Positions 25,357-33,709 of a DNA stretch of 64,000 bases are shown in pieces. The stretch comes from UBA2040 sp963977135 (GTDB lineage Bacteria > Bacteroidota > Bacteroidia > Flavobacteriales_D > Crocinitomicaceae): positions 1 to 64,000 of the forward strand of contig CAXBNN010000008.1 in assembly GCA_963977135.1 (NCBI GenBank), written 5' to 3'. Under the pieces are notes generated by a model. The model had not been told where the DNA came from, did no database searches, and saw only the letters and a list, made by a program, of their open reading frames with translations. The first letter of the stretch is position 1, and every line of letters begins with the position of its first letter. A program made the translations under genes and the position numbers.

Positions 25357-26982
25357 TCAATCAATTGAATAAACAGTCTTTCCTCGAATCACCGTTCGAT
25401 TTGCAAAGTTCTCTATAAACGTTGGGCCTTGATTAATCGGTCTATCTAAAATTACGAAAGTTGCTTCTTTGCCTTTTTCTAAGCTTCCTGTGTTTTGCTC
25501 CCTAAATGAAGCGAATGCTGGCCAAATTGTCATTCCTTTCAAGCAATCGATAAGTGAAAGGCCATCTTCTTTGCGGAAACCTTCACTCGGTTGGTTATTC
25601 ATATTCTTTCTTTGGGTTGCGGCAAAAATTGTTAGGAAAGGATTGATTCTATCAAAGGGGAAATCTGTTCCCAACGCCATTATTCCAGTTTGATTCAGTA
25701 TCGTTTGATATGCGTAAGCTCCTTTCATTCTGTCTTTTCCTAATCTGTTTTCTGCCCAACGTTGGTCGCTGATAGCATGCGTAGGTTGAACACTTGGGAA
25801 AACGCCGTATTCAGCGAAAAGAGAAAAATCCTTTGGGTCTATAACTTGAGCATGTTCTATTCGCCAACGGTGGTCTTTTTTAACCTCAAATGCTCTCTTG
25901 TATAAATTAAGTAAAATGGACGCAGATGAATCGCCAATGGCGTGTGTGTTCAATTGAAAATCATGTTTCAAACAAAACTCTGCCATTTCAAGCATTTCTG
26001 TATACGTTGTGGTTTGTATCCCGTGACTGTGTGGGTCATCTGAATAAGGTGATTTTAAAAGTGCTCCTCTAGAGCCCAAAGCACCATCCGCAAACATCTT
26101 GAAGCTTGAAATATAAAAGTTCCCCCAGTTTAACTTTCCATTTTTTATTGCGAATTCCTTGTTTTCCTTTGAAATACGAAGCATACCGTAAACTTCTAAT
26201 TTCCAATCTTGCGATAAGGCTAATTTCTTCAACATAGTCAAGTCAGCATTTTCTATTCCTGCTTCGTGAACAGCAACAACACCGTATTGCAATAATTCTT
26301 CTTGAATTTCATAAAGAGCTTCCATTCTTTCTTTTTCTGGATAAGGAGGAATGAAGGTTTTCATGAAATCCATAGCCTTGTCTAATAATAGACCAGTGCA
26401 CTTGCCATTTTCTGTCACTACTTTTCCTCCGGGAATAATAGTTTCACTGTTGATTTTTGCGATATCCAAAGCCTTTTGATTTGCCAAAATAGCGTGTCCA
26501 TCAATTCTAAAAAGGCACACTGCCAAATCGGGGAAAATTTCATTTAGTTTTTCGTTGGTTGGTAAAGCATCATTTCCCCACATGGATTGATCCCAACCAT
26601 GACCAACAACAAATTTCCGACTAGATTTATCCGCATATTTTTCCGTTCGGATTAAAACTTCTTCCAAGGATTTTGAGCCAAATAGGTTTATACCAAGTTT
26701 CATATCTGCATAAGGAACTAAATGGCCATGCGCATCTGTAAAACCAGGATAAATTTCCTTTCCTCCTGCATCAATTGTTTCCTCAGCAGAATATTTGTTT
26801 AGTATCTGGCGCTCGGGCCCAACTTCAATAATTTTCCCATCCTTGATTGCCATAGCTTCCGCAACTTGATCAGAATTGTCCATCGTATGGATGATTGCAT
26901 TGTGCACCACTAAATCGGCTGATTTGGCTTTCATGCAGGATGAAACAATTAGGAGAAAACAAAGTGGAATTAGAAACTTCAT
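25357..26982 (-). CDS. Amidohydrolase (YtcJ/N-substituted formamide deformylase-like) lipoprotein
   Basis: 541 residues. The N terminus (MKFLIPLCFLLIVSSCMK) has a lipobox-like SSC, so it is a predicted lipoprotein. The TIM-barrel amidohydrolase core has the metal motif FTDAHGHLVPYAD (HxH), WRIEHAQVID, and a late LGTDFPFDRINPF carrying the barrel's Asp. Relatives hydrolyse N-formyl or amide bonds of small compounds; the substrate cannot be named. The N-terminal DUF-type subdomain (AIIHTMDNSDQVAEAMAI) and the C-terminal cap are both present and length is typical. A TATTTTTG -7 element lies at 26997-27004. Confidence 0.88.
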   Translation of the reverse strand: MKFLIPLCFLLIVSSCMKAKSADLVVHNAIIHTMDNSDQVAEAMAIKDGKIIEVGPERQILNKYSAEETIDAGGKEIYPGFTDAHGHLVPYADMKLGINLFGSKSLEEVLIRTEKYADKSSRKFVVGHGWDQSMWGNDALPTNEKLNEIFPDLAVCLFRIDGHAILANQKALDIAKINSETIIPGGKVVTENGKCTGLLLDKAMDFMKTFIPPYPEKERMEALYEIQEELLQYGVVAVHEAGIENADLTMLKKLALSQDWKLEVYGMLRISKENKEFAIKNGKLNWGNFYISSFKMFADGALGSRGALLKSPYSDDPHSHGIQTTTYTEMLEMAEFCLKHDFQLNTHAIGDSSASILLNLYKRAFEVKKDHRWRIEHAQVIDPKDFSLFAEYGVFPSVQPTHAISDQRWAENRLGKDRMKGAYAYQTILNQTGIMALGTDFPFDRINPFLTIFAATQRKNMNNQPSEGFRKEDGLSLIDCLKGMTIWPAFASFREQNTGSLEKGKEATFVILDRPINQGPTFIENFANRTVIRGKTVYSID

Positions 26983-26996
26983 ACTAGGGTTTTGCT

Positions 26997-27004
26997 CAAA
27001 AATA
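26997..27004 (-). promoter_or_regulatory. Candidate amidohydrolase -7 element (TATTTTTG)
   Basis: TAnnTTTG on the minus strand, 14 bp upstream of the start codon. Confidence 0.45.
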
Positions 27005-27021
27005 ATTAGAATTTGTCAGGT

Positions 27022-27053
27022 TTCCCTCCTAGAGGAGGGATTAAGGGAGGTGA
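27022..27053 (-). repeat. 32-bp palindromic intergenic repeat, copy 1
   Basis: Contains TCCCTCCT and AGGAGGGA arms around a 2-bp centre. Read on the minus strand it matches copy 2 at 27104-27135 in 28 of 32 positions by hand alignment. The pair faces inward around a 50-bp spacer. From memory, this element occurs widely between Bacteroidota genes. Confidence 0.75.
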
Positions 27054-27103
27054 TTTATGGATACTTTAGGTGATATAAATAGATTTGACAGCTGATTCAT
27101 TTT

Positions 27104-27135
27104 TCACCTCCCTCGGTCCCTCCTCGAGGAGGGAA
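27104..27135 (+). repeat. 32-bp palindromic intergenic repeat, copy 2
   Basis: Same element as 27022-27053, in inverted orientation, with CCTCCTCGAGGAGG as its perfect core. It lies about 70 bp upstream of the valS promoter element. Confidence 0.75.
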
Positions 27136-27203
27136 GATGAATGCACCTCAAAATCATTGATAAACTCTCAGAAAAATGTGCCGAAAATCACCCCCATTTT
27201 CAC

Positions 27204-27211
27204 TACCTTTG
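27204..27211 (+). promoter_or_regulatory. Candidate valS -7 element (TACCTTTG)
   Basis: Exact TAnnTTTG match ending 20 bp before the valS ATG. The -33 region lacks a clear TTG. Confidence 0.55.
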
Positions 27212-27231
27212 TCGCTTAATTTTTAGTAAAC

Positions 27232-29859
27232 ATGGATATTCCAAAAACGTATGAGCCGATACAGGCAGAGGAAAAATGGTATGCACATTGGATGCAGAAA
27301 GGCTATTTTCATTCTGAACCAGATGAAAGAGAAGCTTATACTGTCGTCATTCCTCCTCCGAATGTAACGGGCGTTTTGCACATGGGACACATGTTGAACA
27401 ATACGATTCAAGATGTATTGGTTCGTCGTGCACGTATGCTCGGGAAAAATGCGTGTTGGGTTCCTGGAACAGATCATGCTTCTATTGCCACTGAAGCGAA
27501 AGTTGTTCAAAAATTAAGAAAAGAAGGAATTAAGAAATCTGATTTGACACGTGACGAGTTTTTAGCTCATGCTTTTGAGTGGAAAGACAAACACGGTGGA
27601 ATCATTTTGGAACAATTGAAGAAACTGGGTGCTTCCTGTGATTGGGATCGTACTCATTTTACAATGGACAAAGAATATTCAGAAAGTGTAATCAACGTTT
27701 TCTTGGACCTTTATAAAAAAGGAAAAATTTACCGTAGTGTTCGTATGGTAAACTGGGACCCTGAAGCTTTAACTGCCGTTTCTGATGAAGAGGTAAATTA
27801 CAAAGAGGTTAACTCAAAATTGTTTTACGTTCGATATAAAATTGCTGGAACGGAAGATGAGTGGTTGACGATTGCTACAACACGTCCAGAAACAATTTTA
27901 GGTGATAGTGCCATTTGTATTAACCCTAATGACGCTCGATTTAAACATTTGCATGGTAAACAAGCTATTGTTCCTATTGTAAATAGAACAATTCCTATCA
28001 TTCAAGATGAATACGTGGATATCGATTTTGGAACAGGTTGCTTAAAAGTTACTCCAGCGCACGATACGAATGACTACGAATTGGGTAAAAAACACAATTT
28101 GGAGACAATCGACATTTTCAATGCAAACGGAACTTTGAATGCAGAAGGAAAGCATTATGAAGGAATGGATCGTTTTGAAGTTAAAAAAGCGATTGAAAAA
28201 GAATTGTACGATAAAGGTTATTTAGTGAAAACTGAAGACCACATCAATAAAGTTGGTTTTTCTGAAAGAACGGATGCGGTAATTGAACCTCGTTTATCTT
28301 TGCAGTGGTTTGTTTCCATGAAGGAATTAACAGGTCCGGCTTTGGACAATGTGATGAACGGTAAAATCCAGTTTCATCCAGAGAAATTTAAAAATACGTA
28401 TCGTCACTGGTTAGAGAATGTAAAGGATTGGTGTATTTCTCGTCAGCTTTGGTGGGGACATCAAATCCCTGCATATTATTTTGGTGAAGGTGATAACGAT
28501 TATGTTGTTGCAAAAACTATAGAAGAAGCTCTTAAATTGGCTACAGAGAAATCTGGAAAGACACTTATTGCGGCGGATTTAAAACAAGACGAGGATGTAT
28601 TGGATACTTGGTTCTCTAGTTGGTTGTGGCCAATTTCTGTTTTCAACGGATTGACGGATCCAAAAAACAAAGAAATTCAATATTACTACCCGACAAATGA
28701 TTTAGTAACAGCTCCAGAAATTATGTTCTTCTGGGTTGCTAGAATGATTATGGCTGGTTATGAGTATATGGATGAGTTACCGTTCAAAAATGTTTATTAC
28801 ACAGGGATTGTTCGAGATAAATTGGGTCGAAAAATGTCGAAATCTTTAGGGAATTCGCCAGATCCAATTGAATTAATAGAAAAATACGGTGCCGATGGCG
28901 TTCGAATGGGCGTTTTGATTTCTTCACCAGCAGGAAATGATTTACCTTTCGATACTTCGCAATGTGAACAAGGACGTAATTTCTCGAATAAGATATGGAA
29001 TGCGTTTCGATTGGTTTCTTCATGGGAATCGAAAGATTTGCCACAGCCTAAAGCTTCTGAGAAAGCAATCGAATGGTTTGAAGCGAAATTCAATCAAGAC
29101 TTGGTTCAGATCAATGAGCTTTTTGACAAATTCAAAATTTCAGAGGCTTTGATGATGATCTACAAACTAGTTTGGGATGATTTCTGCTCTTGGTATTTGG
29201 AAATGATTAAGCCAGGGTACAAACAGCCGATTGACAAAATCACTTTAGACAGAACGAAGTTGTTCTTCGAAGATTTGTTGAAATTGTTGCAACCTTACAC
29301 GCCATTTGTCGCGGAAGAATTGTGGCATTTGATTGGTGAGCGTAAAGATGGTGAGGATATCATCGTTGCTGAATGGCCAAAAGTGAAGGAAGTAGATTCA
29401 AGTGTTTTGAAATCATTTGAAAAAGCAGAAGAGGTTATTACACATATCCGAAACATTCGTAAGCAAAACAGCATCGCTAATAAGGTGAAAATGGAATTGT
29501 TTGTAAAAGTGAATGGTGAAATTGATAAATCAATGGATTTCGTTATTGTCAAAATGGGGAACCTTTCATTTTTGGAATACACGGATAACAAAATTCCACA
29601 AGCAAATAGTTTTATCGTTGAAGGAAATGAATACTTCGTTCCTTTCGGAGAAAGCATTGATGTTGAAGCTGAAAAAGCAAAAATGCAGGAGGAATTAAAC
29701 TATACGAAAGGATTCTTGAAAAGTGTTCAAGGTAAATTGAAGAACGAGAAATTCGTTTCTGGAGCTCCTGAGCAAGTTGTTGCTATTGAGAAAAAGAAAG
29801 AAGCTGATGCTCTTCAGAAGATTGCTATTCTCGAAGAGAAGCTTTCTGAAATGGTTTAA
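27232..29859 (+). CDS. valS: Valyl-tRNA synthetase
   Basis: 875 residues, the usual ValS length. Class I features: VTGVLHMGHML (HIGH-type motif, about 43-53), an editing CP1 domain (TTRPETILGDSAICINP), SRQLWWGHQIP, DVLDTWFSSWLWP, and KMSKSLGN. The anticodon-binding domain and C-terminal coiled-coil tail (KKEADALQKIAILEEKL) follow. It charges tRNA-Val and edits threonine. It stands alone, with a terminator 22 bp after the stop. Confidence 0.98.
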   Translation: MDIPKTYEPIQAEEKWYAHWMQKGYFHSEPDEREAYTVVIPPPNVTGVLHMGHMLNNTIQDVLVRRARMLGKNACWVPGTDHASIATEAKVVQKLRKEGIKKSDLTRDEFLAHAFEWKDKHGGIILEQLKKLGASCDWDRTHFTMDKEYSESVINVFLDLYKKGKIYRSVRMVNWDPEALTAVSDEEVNYKEVNSKLFYVRYKIAGTEDEWLTIATTRPETILGDSAICINPNDARFKHLHGKQAIVPIVNRTIPIIQDEYVDIDFGTGCLKVTPAHDTNDYELGKKHNLETIDIFNANGTLNAEGKHYEGMDRFEVKKAIEKELYDKGYLVKTEDHINKVGFSERTDAVIEPRLSLQWFVSMKELTGPALDNVMNGKIQFHPEKFKNTYRHWLENVKDWCISRQLWWGHQIPAYYFGEGDNDYVVAKTIEEALKLATEKSGKTLIAADLKQDEDVLDTWFSSWLWPISVFNGLTDPKNKEIQYYYPTNDLVTAPEIMFFWVARMIMAGYEYMDELPFKNVYYTGIVRDKLGRKMSKSLGNSPDPIELIEKYGADGVRMGVLISSPAGNDLPFDTSQCEQGRNFSNKIWNAFRLVSSWESKDLPQPKASEKAIEWFEAKFNQDLVQINELFDKFKISEALMMIYKLVWDDFCSWYLEMIKPGYKQPIDKITLDRTKLFFEDLLKLLQPYTPFVAEELWHLIGERKDGEDIIVAEWPKVKEVDSSVLKSFEKAEEVITHIRNIRKQNSIANKVKMELFVKVNGEIDKSMDFVIVKMGNLSFLEYTDNKIPQANSFIVEGNEYFVPFGESIDVEAEKAKMQEELNYTKGFLKSVQGKLKNEKFVSGAPEQVVAIEKKKEADALQKIAILEEKLSEMV

Positions 29860-29880
29860 TTTTAAAGATAATTAGAAACA

Positions 29881-29907
29881 AAAAAGTCGCTCGAGAGCGG
29901 CTTTTTT
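29881..29907 (+). terminator. valS terminator
   Basis: Six-pair stem (GTCGCT/AGCGGC, one wobble) with a CGAG loop, A-run before and T-run after, 21 bp past the stop. Confidence 0.85.
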
Positions 29908-30073
29908 GTTTACTATTCGATTTTTAGCGTTGTTGGCTCACGAATAAAGGTTAAGATTGAATAAGATGAATTTCATCGAACTAAACTTTTACTCTTTGCA
30001 AAATTTAGTGTTTTTGAGCAAAGAGCATAATTACCCCATAAAATCTGCGTTATCTGCACTCTCGATAATATTC

Positions 30074-31984
30074 TTAATTATTCAGAATCTCATCAACCGT
30101 ACTTCGCGTAATGTAATGGTAATTATTTCTAGCCGTTTTATACAAATCCTTCGCCCAAACTTTGTTGTCAGCATTTTTAACCAACTCCTCGAAGATTGGT
30201 TCAATGAACTTTCTTCTTCCAACTTTTATTAAGAATTTACGCATAGGAGGGAAAACCGCCTTGTAATTGTTCTGAATGCCTAATACAAACCACTCGGCCA
30301 TAATTTCAGAATTACCACAAGCTTTGAAATTTAAGTTCTTATCGATTAAGGCCATTGTTCCTTGTGGTAATGTATCTGGAAGTGTTCTAATAAAAGCTAA
30401 CCATTCTTGCGTAGTATAATCTTCTCTTTTTATTTTATCTTTCTTCCATTTTACCTTAAATATATCTTCACCTAAGGCAAGTTTATTGGCAAGGGCTTGA
30501 ATGTTATTAAACCTTTTTGATTCAATTTTTACACAATTGGAGGGTAATCCATCTTCATACAACCATTCTTTCAAGTTGAATTTGATTCGCATTGGATTCA
30601 ACAAGTGTTCACGTAAGAAATTTTCAAATTCTTCAGTGGTAAGTGTTTTAAAACCGTACTCTTTAAAATATCGTTTTAAAAATACATCGAAATTTGCCCT
30701 GCCAACCCTAGTTTCTAGAGTTTTTAGGAACATTGCGCCTTTCACGTAAGCAACGGTTGTCATACCATCATCTGGATTTCTCCCGTCAAGAAATAACTTT
30801 AAATGTGTATCATAAGGATGAGGCCCGGCTGCAATTGTTTTAAGTTCGATTTCTAATTCTTGAAATTCAATTAAAGCAAGCATATCCGCAACTTCAGTTC
30901 CGTATAAATCTTCCATGATGCGGTTTTCAATATAAACTGTAAAACCTTCGTTCAGCCAGAAGTCGTTCCATGTTTTGTTTGTAACATAGTTTCCAGACCA
31001 AGAATGGGCTAATTCGTGTGCGATTACAGAAACTAAACTTCTATCACCAGCAATTAATGTCGGATTGGCAAATGTCAAACGTGGATTTTCCATTCCGCCA
31101 AATGGAAAAGAATAAGGAAGGATCACAATGTCATATTGTTCCCATTGATATTTCCCGAATAATTTTTCAGCTGATTTAATCATCAGAGGTAATTCCTCGA
31201 ATTCATAAACACATTTGTCGATTAAATTGGGTTCTGAATAAACACCGCAATTCTCTCCAAGTTTTTCGTAAACCAAATCACCGACAGCAATTGCAATCAA
31301 ATAACTTGGGATAGCTTGTTTCATTTCAAAATGATAGATACCTTCTTCATTTTTCTCAACTGGGTTCTCAGCACTCATCAACGCCAGCATTTCCTTAGGC
31401 ACTTTTACATCCGCAGAATACGTAATTCGATTTGAGGGAACATCTTGCAAGGGTATCCATGAACGAGTAAGAATTGCTTCACCTTGAGAATAGAGGAAAG
31501 GAAGTTTTTTTCCGCCAGTCATCTCAGGATCTAGCCAATCTAAAGCCTCGCTCTTTTCAGTAGTTTGATAATATATATTCACAAAAGTAGTAGCCGAATC
31601 TAAAGTAACGGTTAATGGCTCTCCCAAAATAGAATCAGATTCTCCAACAACATAGTTTGTTTCTATTTCCGCTTCAGGTTCATGGCCAAGCGTTACTTTC
31701 TGAATCTTCAATCCTTTAATGTCAAATATGGCTTCTTTTGCACCGTAGTTCTTCATTTCGTGACGGGCAACACCATAAATGGTTTTTTTATCAAAATCTA
31801 CGTCTAAATCAAGATGAAGGTGGGTAGTATGGACTTCTTTTATATTCGAATAAGAATGCTGAGGAAACGATTTTTTTACGATTTCAACCGCAGGCTTTAT
31901 ATCAATCTTTTTTTTAGGTTTCTCCTCACAACTCGCAAGAAGTGATATTAAGATAGAGAGGAAAATAAGAGGTGTAAATTTCAT
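30074..31984 (-). CDS. M1 family zinc metallopeptidase, lipoprotein
   Basis: 636 residues. Signal peptide with lipobox (ISLLASC) and a Lys-rich start. M1 marks: substrate-binding FGGMENPRLTF, the zinc motif HELAHSWSGNYVTNKTWNDFWLNE (HExxH, then E 18 residues later), a C-terminal ARM-like helical domain, and a leukotriene-A4-hydrolase-like arrangement. An aminopeptidase probably tethered in the periplasm or outer membrane, releasing N-terminal residues from peptides. Two peptide (POT) transporter genes are the next, divergent neighbours, so extracytoplasmic peptide degradation and uptake may be linked here; that link is inference. Confidence 0.93.
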   Translation of the reverse strand: MKFTPLIFLSILISLLASCEEKPKKKIDIKPAVEIVKKSFPQHSYSNIKEVHTTHLHLDLDVDFDKKTIYGVARHEMKNYGAKEAIFDIKGLKIQKVTLGHEPEAEIETNYVVGESDSILGEPLTVTLDSATTFVNIYYQTTEKSEALDWLDPEMTGGKKLPFLYSQGEAILTRSWIPLQDVPSNRITYSADVKVPKEMLALMSAENPVEKNEEGIYHFEMKQAIPSYLIAIAVGDLVYEKLGENCGVYSEPNLIDKCVYEFEELPLMIKSAEKLFGKYQWEQYDIVILPYSFPFGGMENPRLTFANPTLIAGDRSLVSVIAHELAHSWSGNYVTNKTWNDFWLNEGFTVYIENRIMEDLYGTEVADMLALIEFQELEIELKTIAAGPHPYDTHLKLFLDGRNPDDGMTTVAYVKGAMFLKTLETRVGRANFDVFLKRYFKEYGFKTLTTEEFENFLREHLLNPMRIKFNLKEWLYEDGLPSNCVKIESKRFNNIQALANKLALGEDIFKVKWKKDKIKREDYTTQEWLAFIRTLPDTLPQGTMALIDKNLNFKACGNSEIMAEWFVLGIQNNYKAVFPPMRKFLIKVGRRKFIEPIFEELVKNADNKVWAKDLYKTARNNYHYITRSTVDEILNN

Positions 31985-32114
31985 TTTAACTTTTAAAGAG
32001 TGTAAAGATAATAAAATGATGAAAGGTAACTACGAATTCATTTTGCTTAGAAATGCCCCTAAAGCTGTTATATTAAAATAAAATTTCTATTTTCGGGACG
32101 TAAATAAAACCAAA

Positions 32115-33677
32115 ATGTCAGATACTCCTGTAATTACTCCCGATAATCAAAAAGAATTATTTGGACATCCAATTGGACTTTACGTTCTTTTCTTCACAGA
32201 AATGTGGGAAAGATTTTCGTATTACGGGATGCGTGCCATTTTGGTGATTTATATGATAGCCACAGTTTCCAATGAAAATGGTCCTGGATTAGAATGGACC
32301 GAACTTCAAGCCTATCAATTGTATGGTTGGTATGTTATGTTGGTGTATGTTATTTCAATTCCCGGTGGAATTTTAGCAGATAAACTTCTTGGTCAAAAAA
32401 AGACTGTAATGCTTGGGGCCTGTATACTTGTTGCAGGTCATGGAATGTTGGCAATTGAGCAAAGTTGGGCATTCTTTGGAGGACTTTCACTGATAATCTT
32501 AGGAGTTGGTTGCTTAAAACCAAATATTTCAACCATGGTAGGAGGTCTCTATAAAAAAGGGGATATTCGACGTGACAAAGGTTTCAGCATTTTTTACATT
32601 GGTATTAATCTAGGATCACTTTTAGCAACTACATTTATAGGACTTGTTGTCGCAAAATGGGGCTGGCACGCTGGTTTCGGAATGGCTGGAATAGCAATGT
32701 TACTTGGTTTAGTAGTATACATCTTTGGGCAAAAATACCTTACTCATGTTGGAAATAAACCAACTGCAGAAGATAAAAGTAATGACGTATCTATAGGTAA
32801 GTTATACGGAGAATTGATAAAATCCCCTATGCAATTATCTATTGTTATTATTTTGCTGATGTTGTCCTTATACGCTGGATTCACATTTCAAGGAGTTGAT
32901 CACTGGGGTTATGGCGCCTTGTTTATTTTCATATCCTTAGTCACAGGATTAATGATGATGATCTACAAGAATTTAGAGAATAAAATTGCTAAGGATCGGT
33001 TTCTAGTTTTACTATTATCATTTCTAATTGTAATCGTTTTCTGGGGAGCCTTTGAGCAGGCTGGTGGATTAATGAGTGTTTATACCGAAAATAAAACAGA
33101 CAGAATGCTGTTTGGATGGCAAATACCTACTCCTATGTTTCAGGGTTTAAATGCAGGCTTTATTATATTGTTTGCTGTTCTTGTTGCCAATGTCTGGGCT
33201 AAGCGTAAATTAAAAGGAAAAGAAGCATCTTCATTGTATAAAATGGCCGTCGGTACTATTATCATGGGGCTCGGTTTTGTCTTCATGGTTTTTGCAGTTA
33301 GAGATTACGAAACACATGGCAGCTCTTCAATGATCTGGTTGATATTGGCATATTTATTTCACACGATAGGAGAACTATCTTCTTCTCCGGTTTCGCTTTC
33401 GTTTATTACGAAGTTAGCGCCGGCTAGATATGCTTCTCTGATGATGGGAGTTTATTTTGCTGCAACTGGACTTGGAGGTAAAGTTGCTGGAATATTAGGT
33501 GAAAAATCTGCCGAATTTGGAGAATATTCAATTTTTGCCGGAATAACCATATTTACCGTAATATTCGGAGTATTGGTGATTTTACTATTAAAACCATTAA
33601 AAAGACTAACACACGGAGCAGAGGATAATGAAACGGTTTTGGATAAAGAAACTGAAGGCTTCGAGTTAGCAGATTAA
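32115..33677 (+). CDS. POT/PTR family proton-coupled peptide transporter 1
   Basis: 520 residues with about 12-14 membrane helices. Family motifs near the start: GLYVLFFTEMWERFSYYGMRAILVIYM (ExxERFxYYG), then GGILADKLLGQKKT, and FSIFYIGINLGSLLA. It imports di- and tripeptides with protons across the inner membrane. It forms a tandem pair with the next gene, 32 bp apart, on the same strand. Confidence 0.94.
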   Translation: MSDTPVITPDNQKELFGHPIGLYVLFFTEMWERFSYYGMRAILVIYMIATVSNENGPGLEWTELQAYQLYGWYVMLVYVISIPGGILADKLLGQKKTVMLGACILVAGHGMLAIEQSWAFFGGLSLIILGVGCLKPNISTMVGGLYKKGDIRRDKGFSIFYIGINLGSLLATTFIGLVVAKWGWHAGFGMAGIAMLLGLVVYIFGQKYLTHVGNKPTAEDKSNDVSIGKLYGELIKSPMQLSIVIILLMLSLYAGFTFQGVDHWGYGALFIFISLVTGLMMMIYKNLENKIAKDRFLVLLLSFLIVIVFWGAFEQAGGLMSVYTENKTDRMLFGWQIPTPMFQGLNAGFIILFAVLVANVWAKRKLKGKEASSLYKMAVGTIIMGLGFVFMVFAVRDYETHGSSSMIWLILAYLFHTIGELSSSPVSLSFITKLAPARYASLMMGVYFAATGLGGKVAGILGEKSAEFGEYSIFAGITIFTVIFGVLVILLLKPLKRLTHGAEDNETVLDKETEGFELAD

Positions 33678-33709
33678 ATAAATTTATATAAAACCTTAAA
33701 CAAATACTT

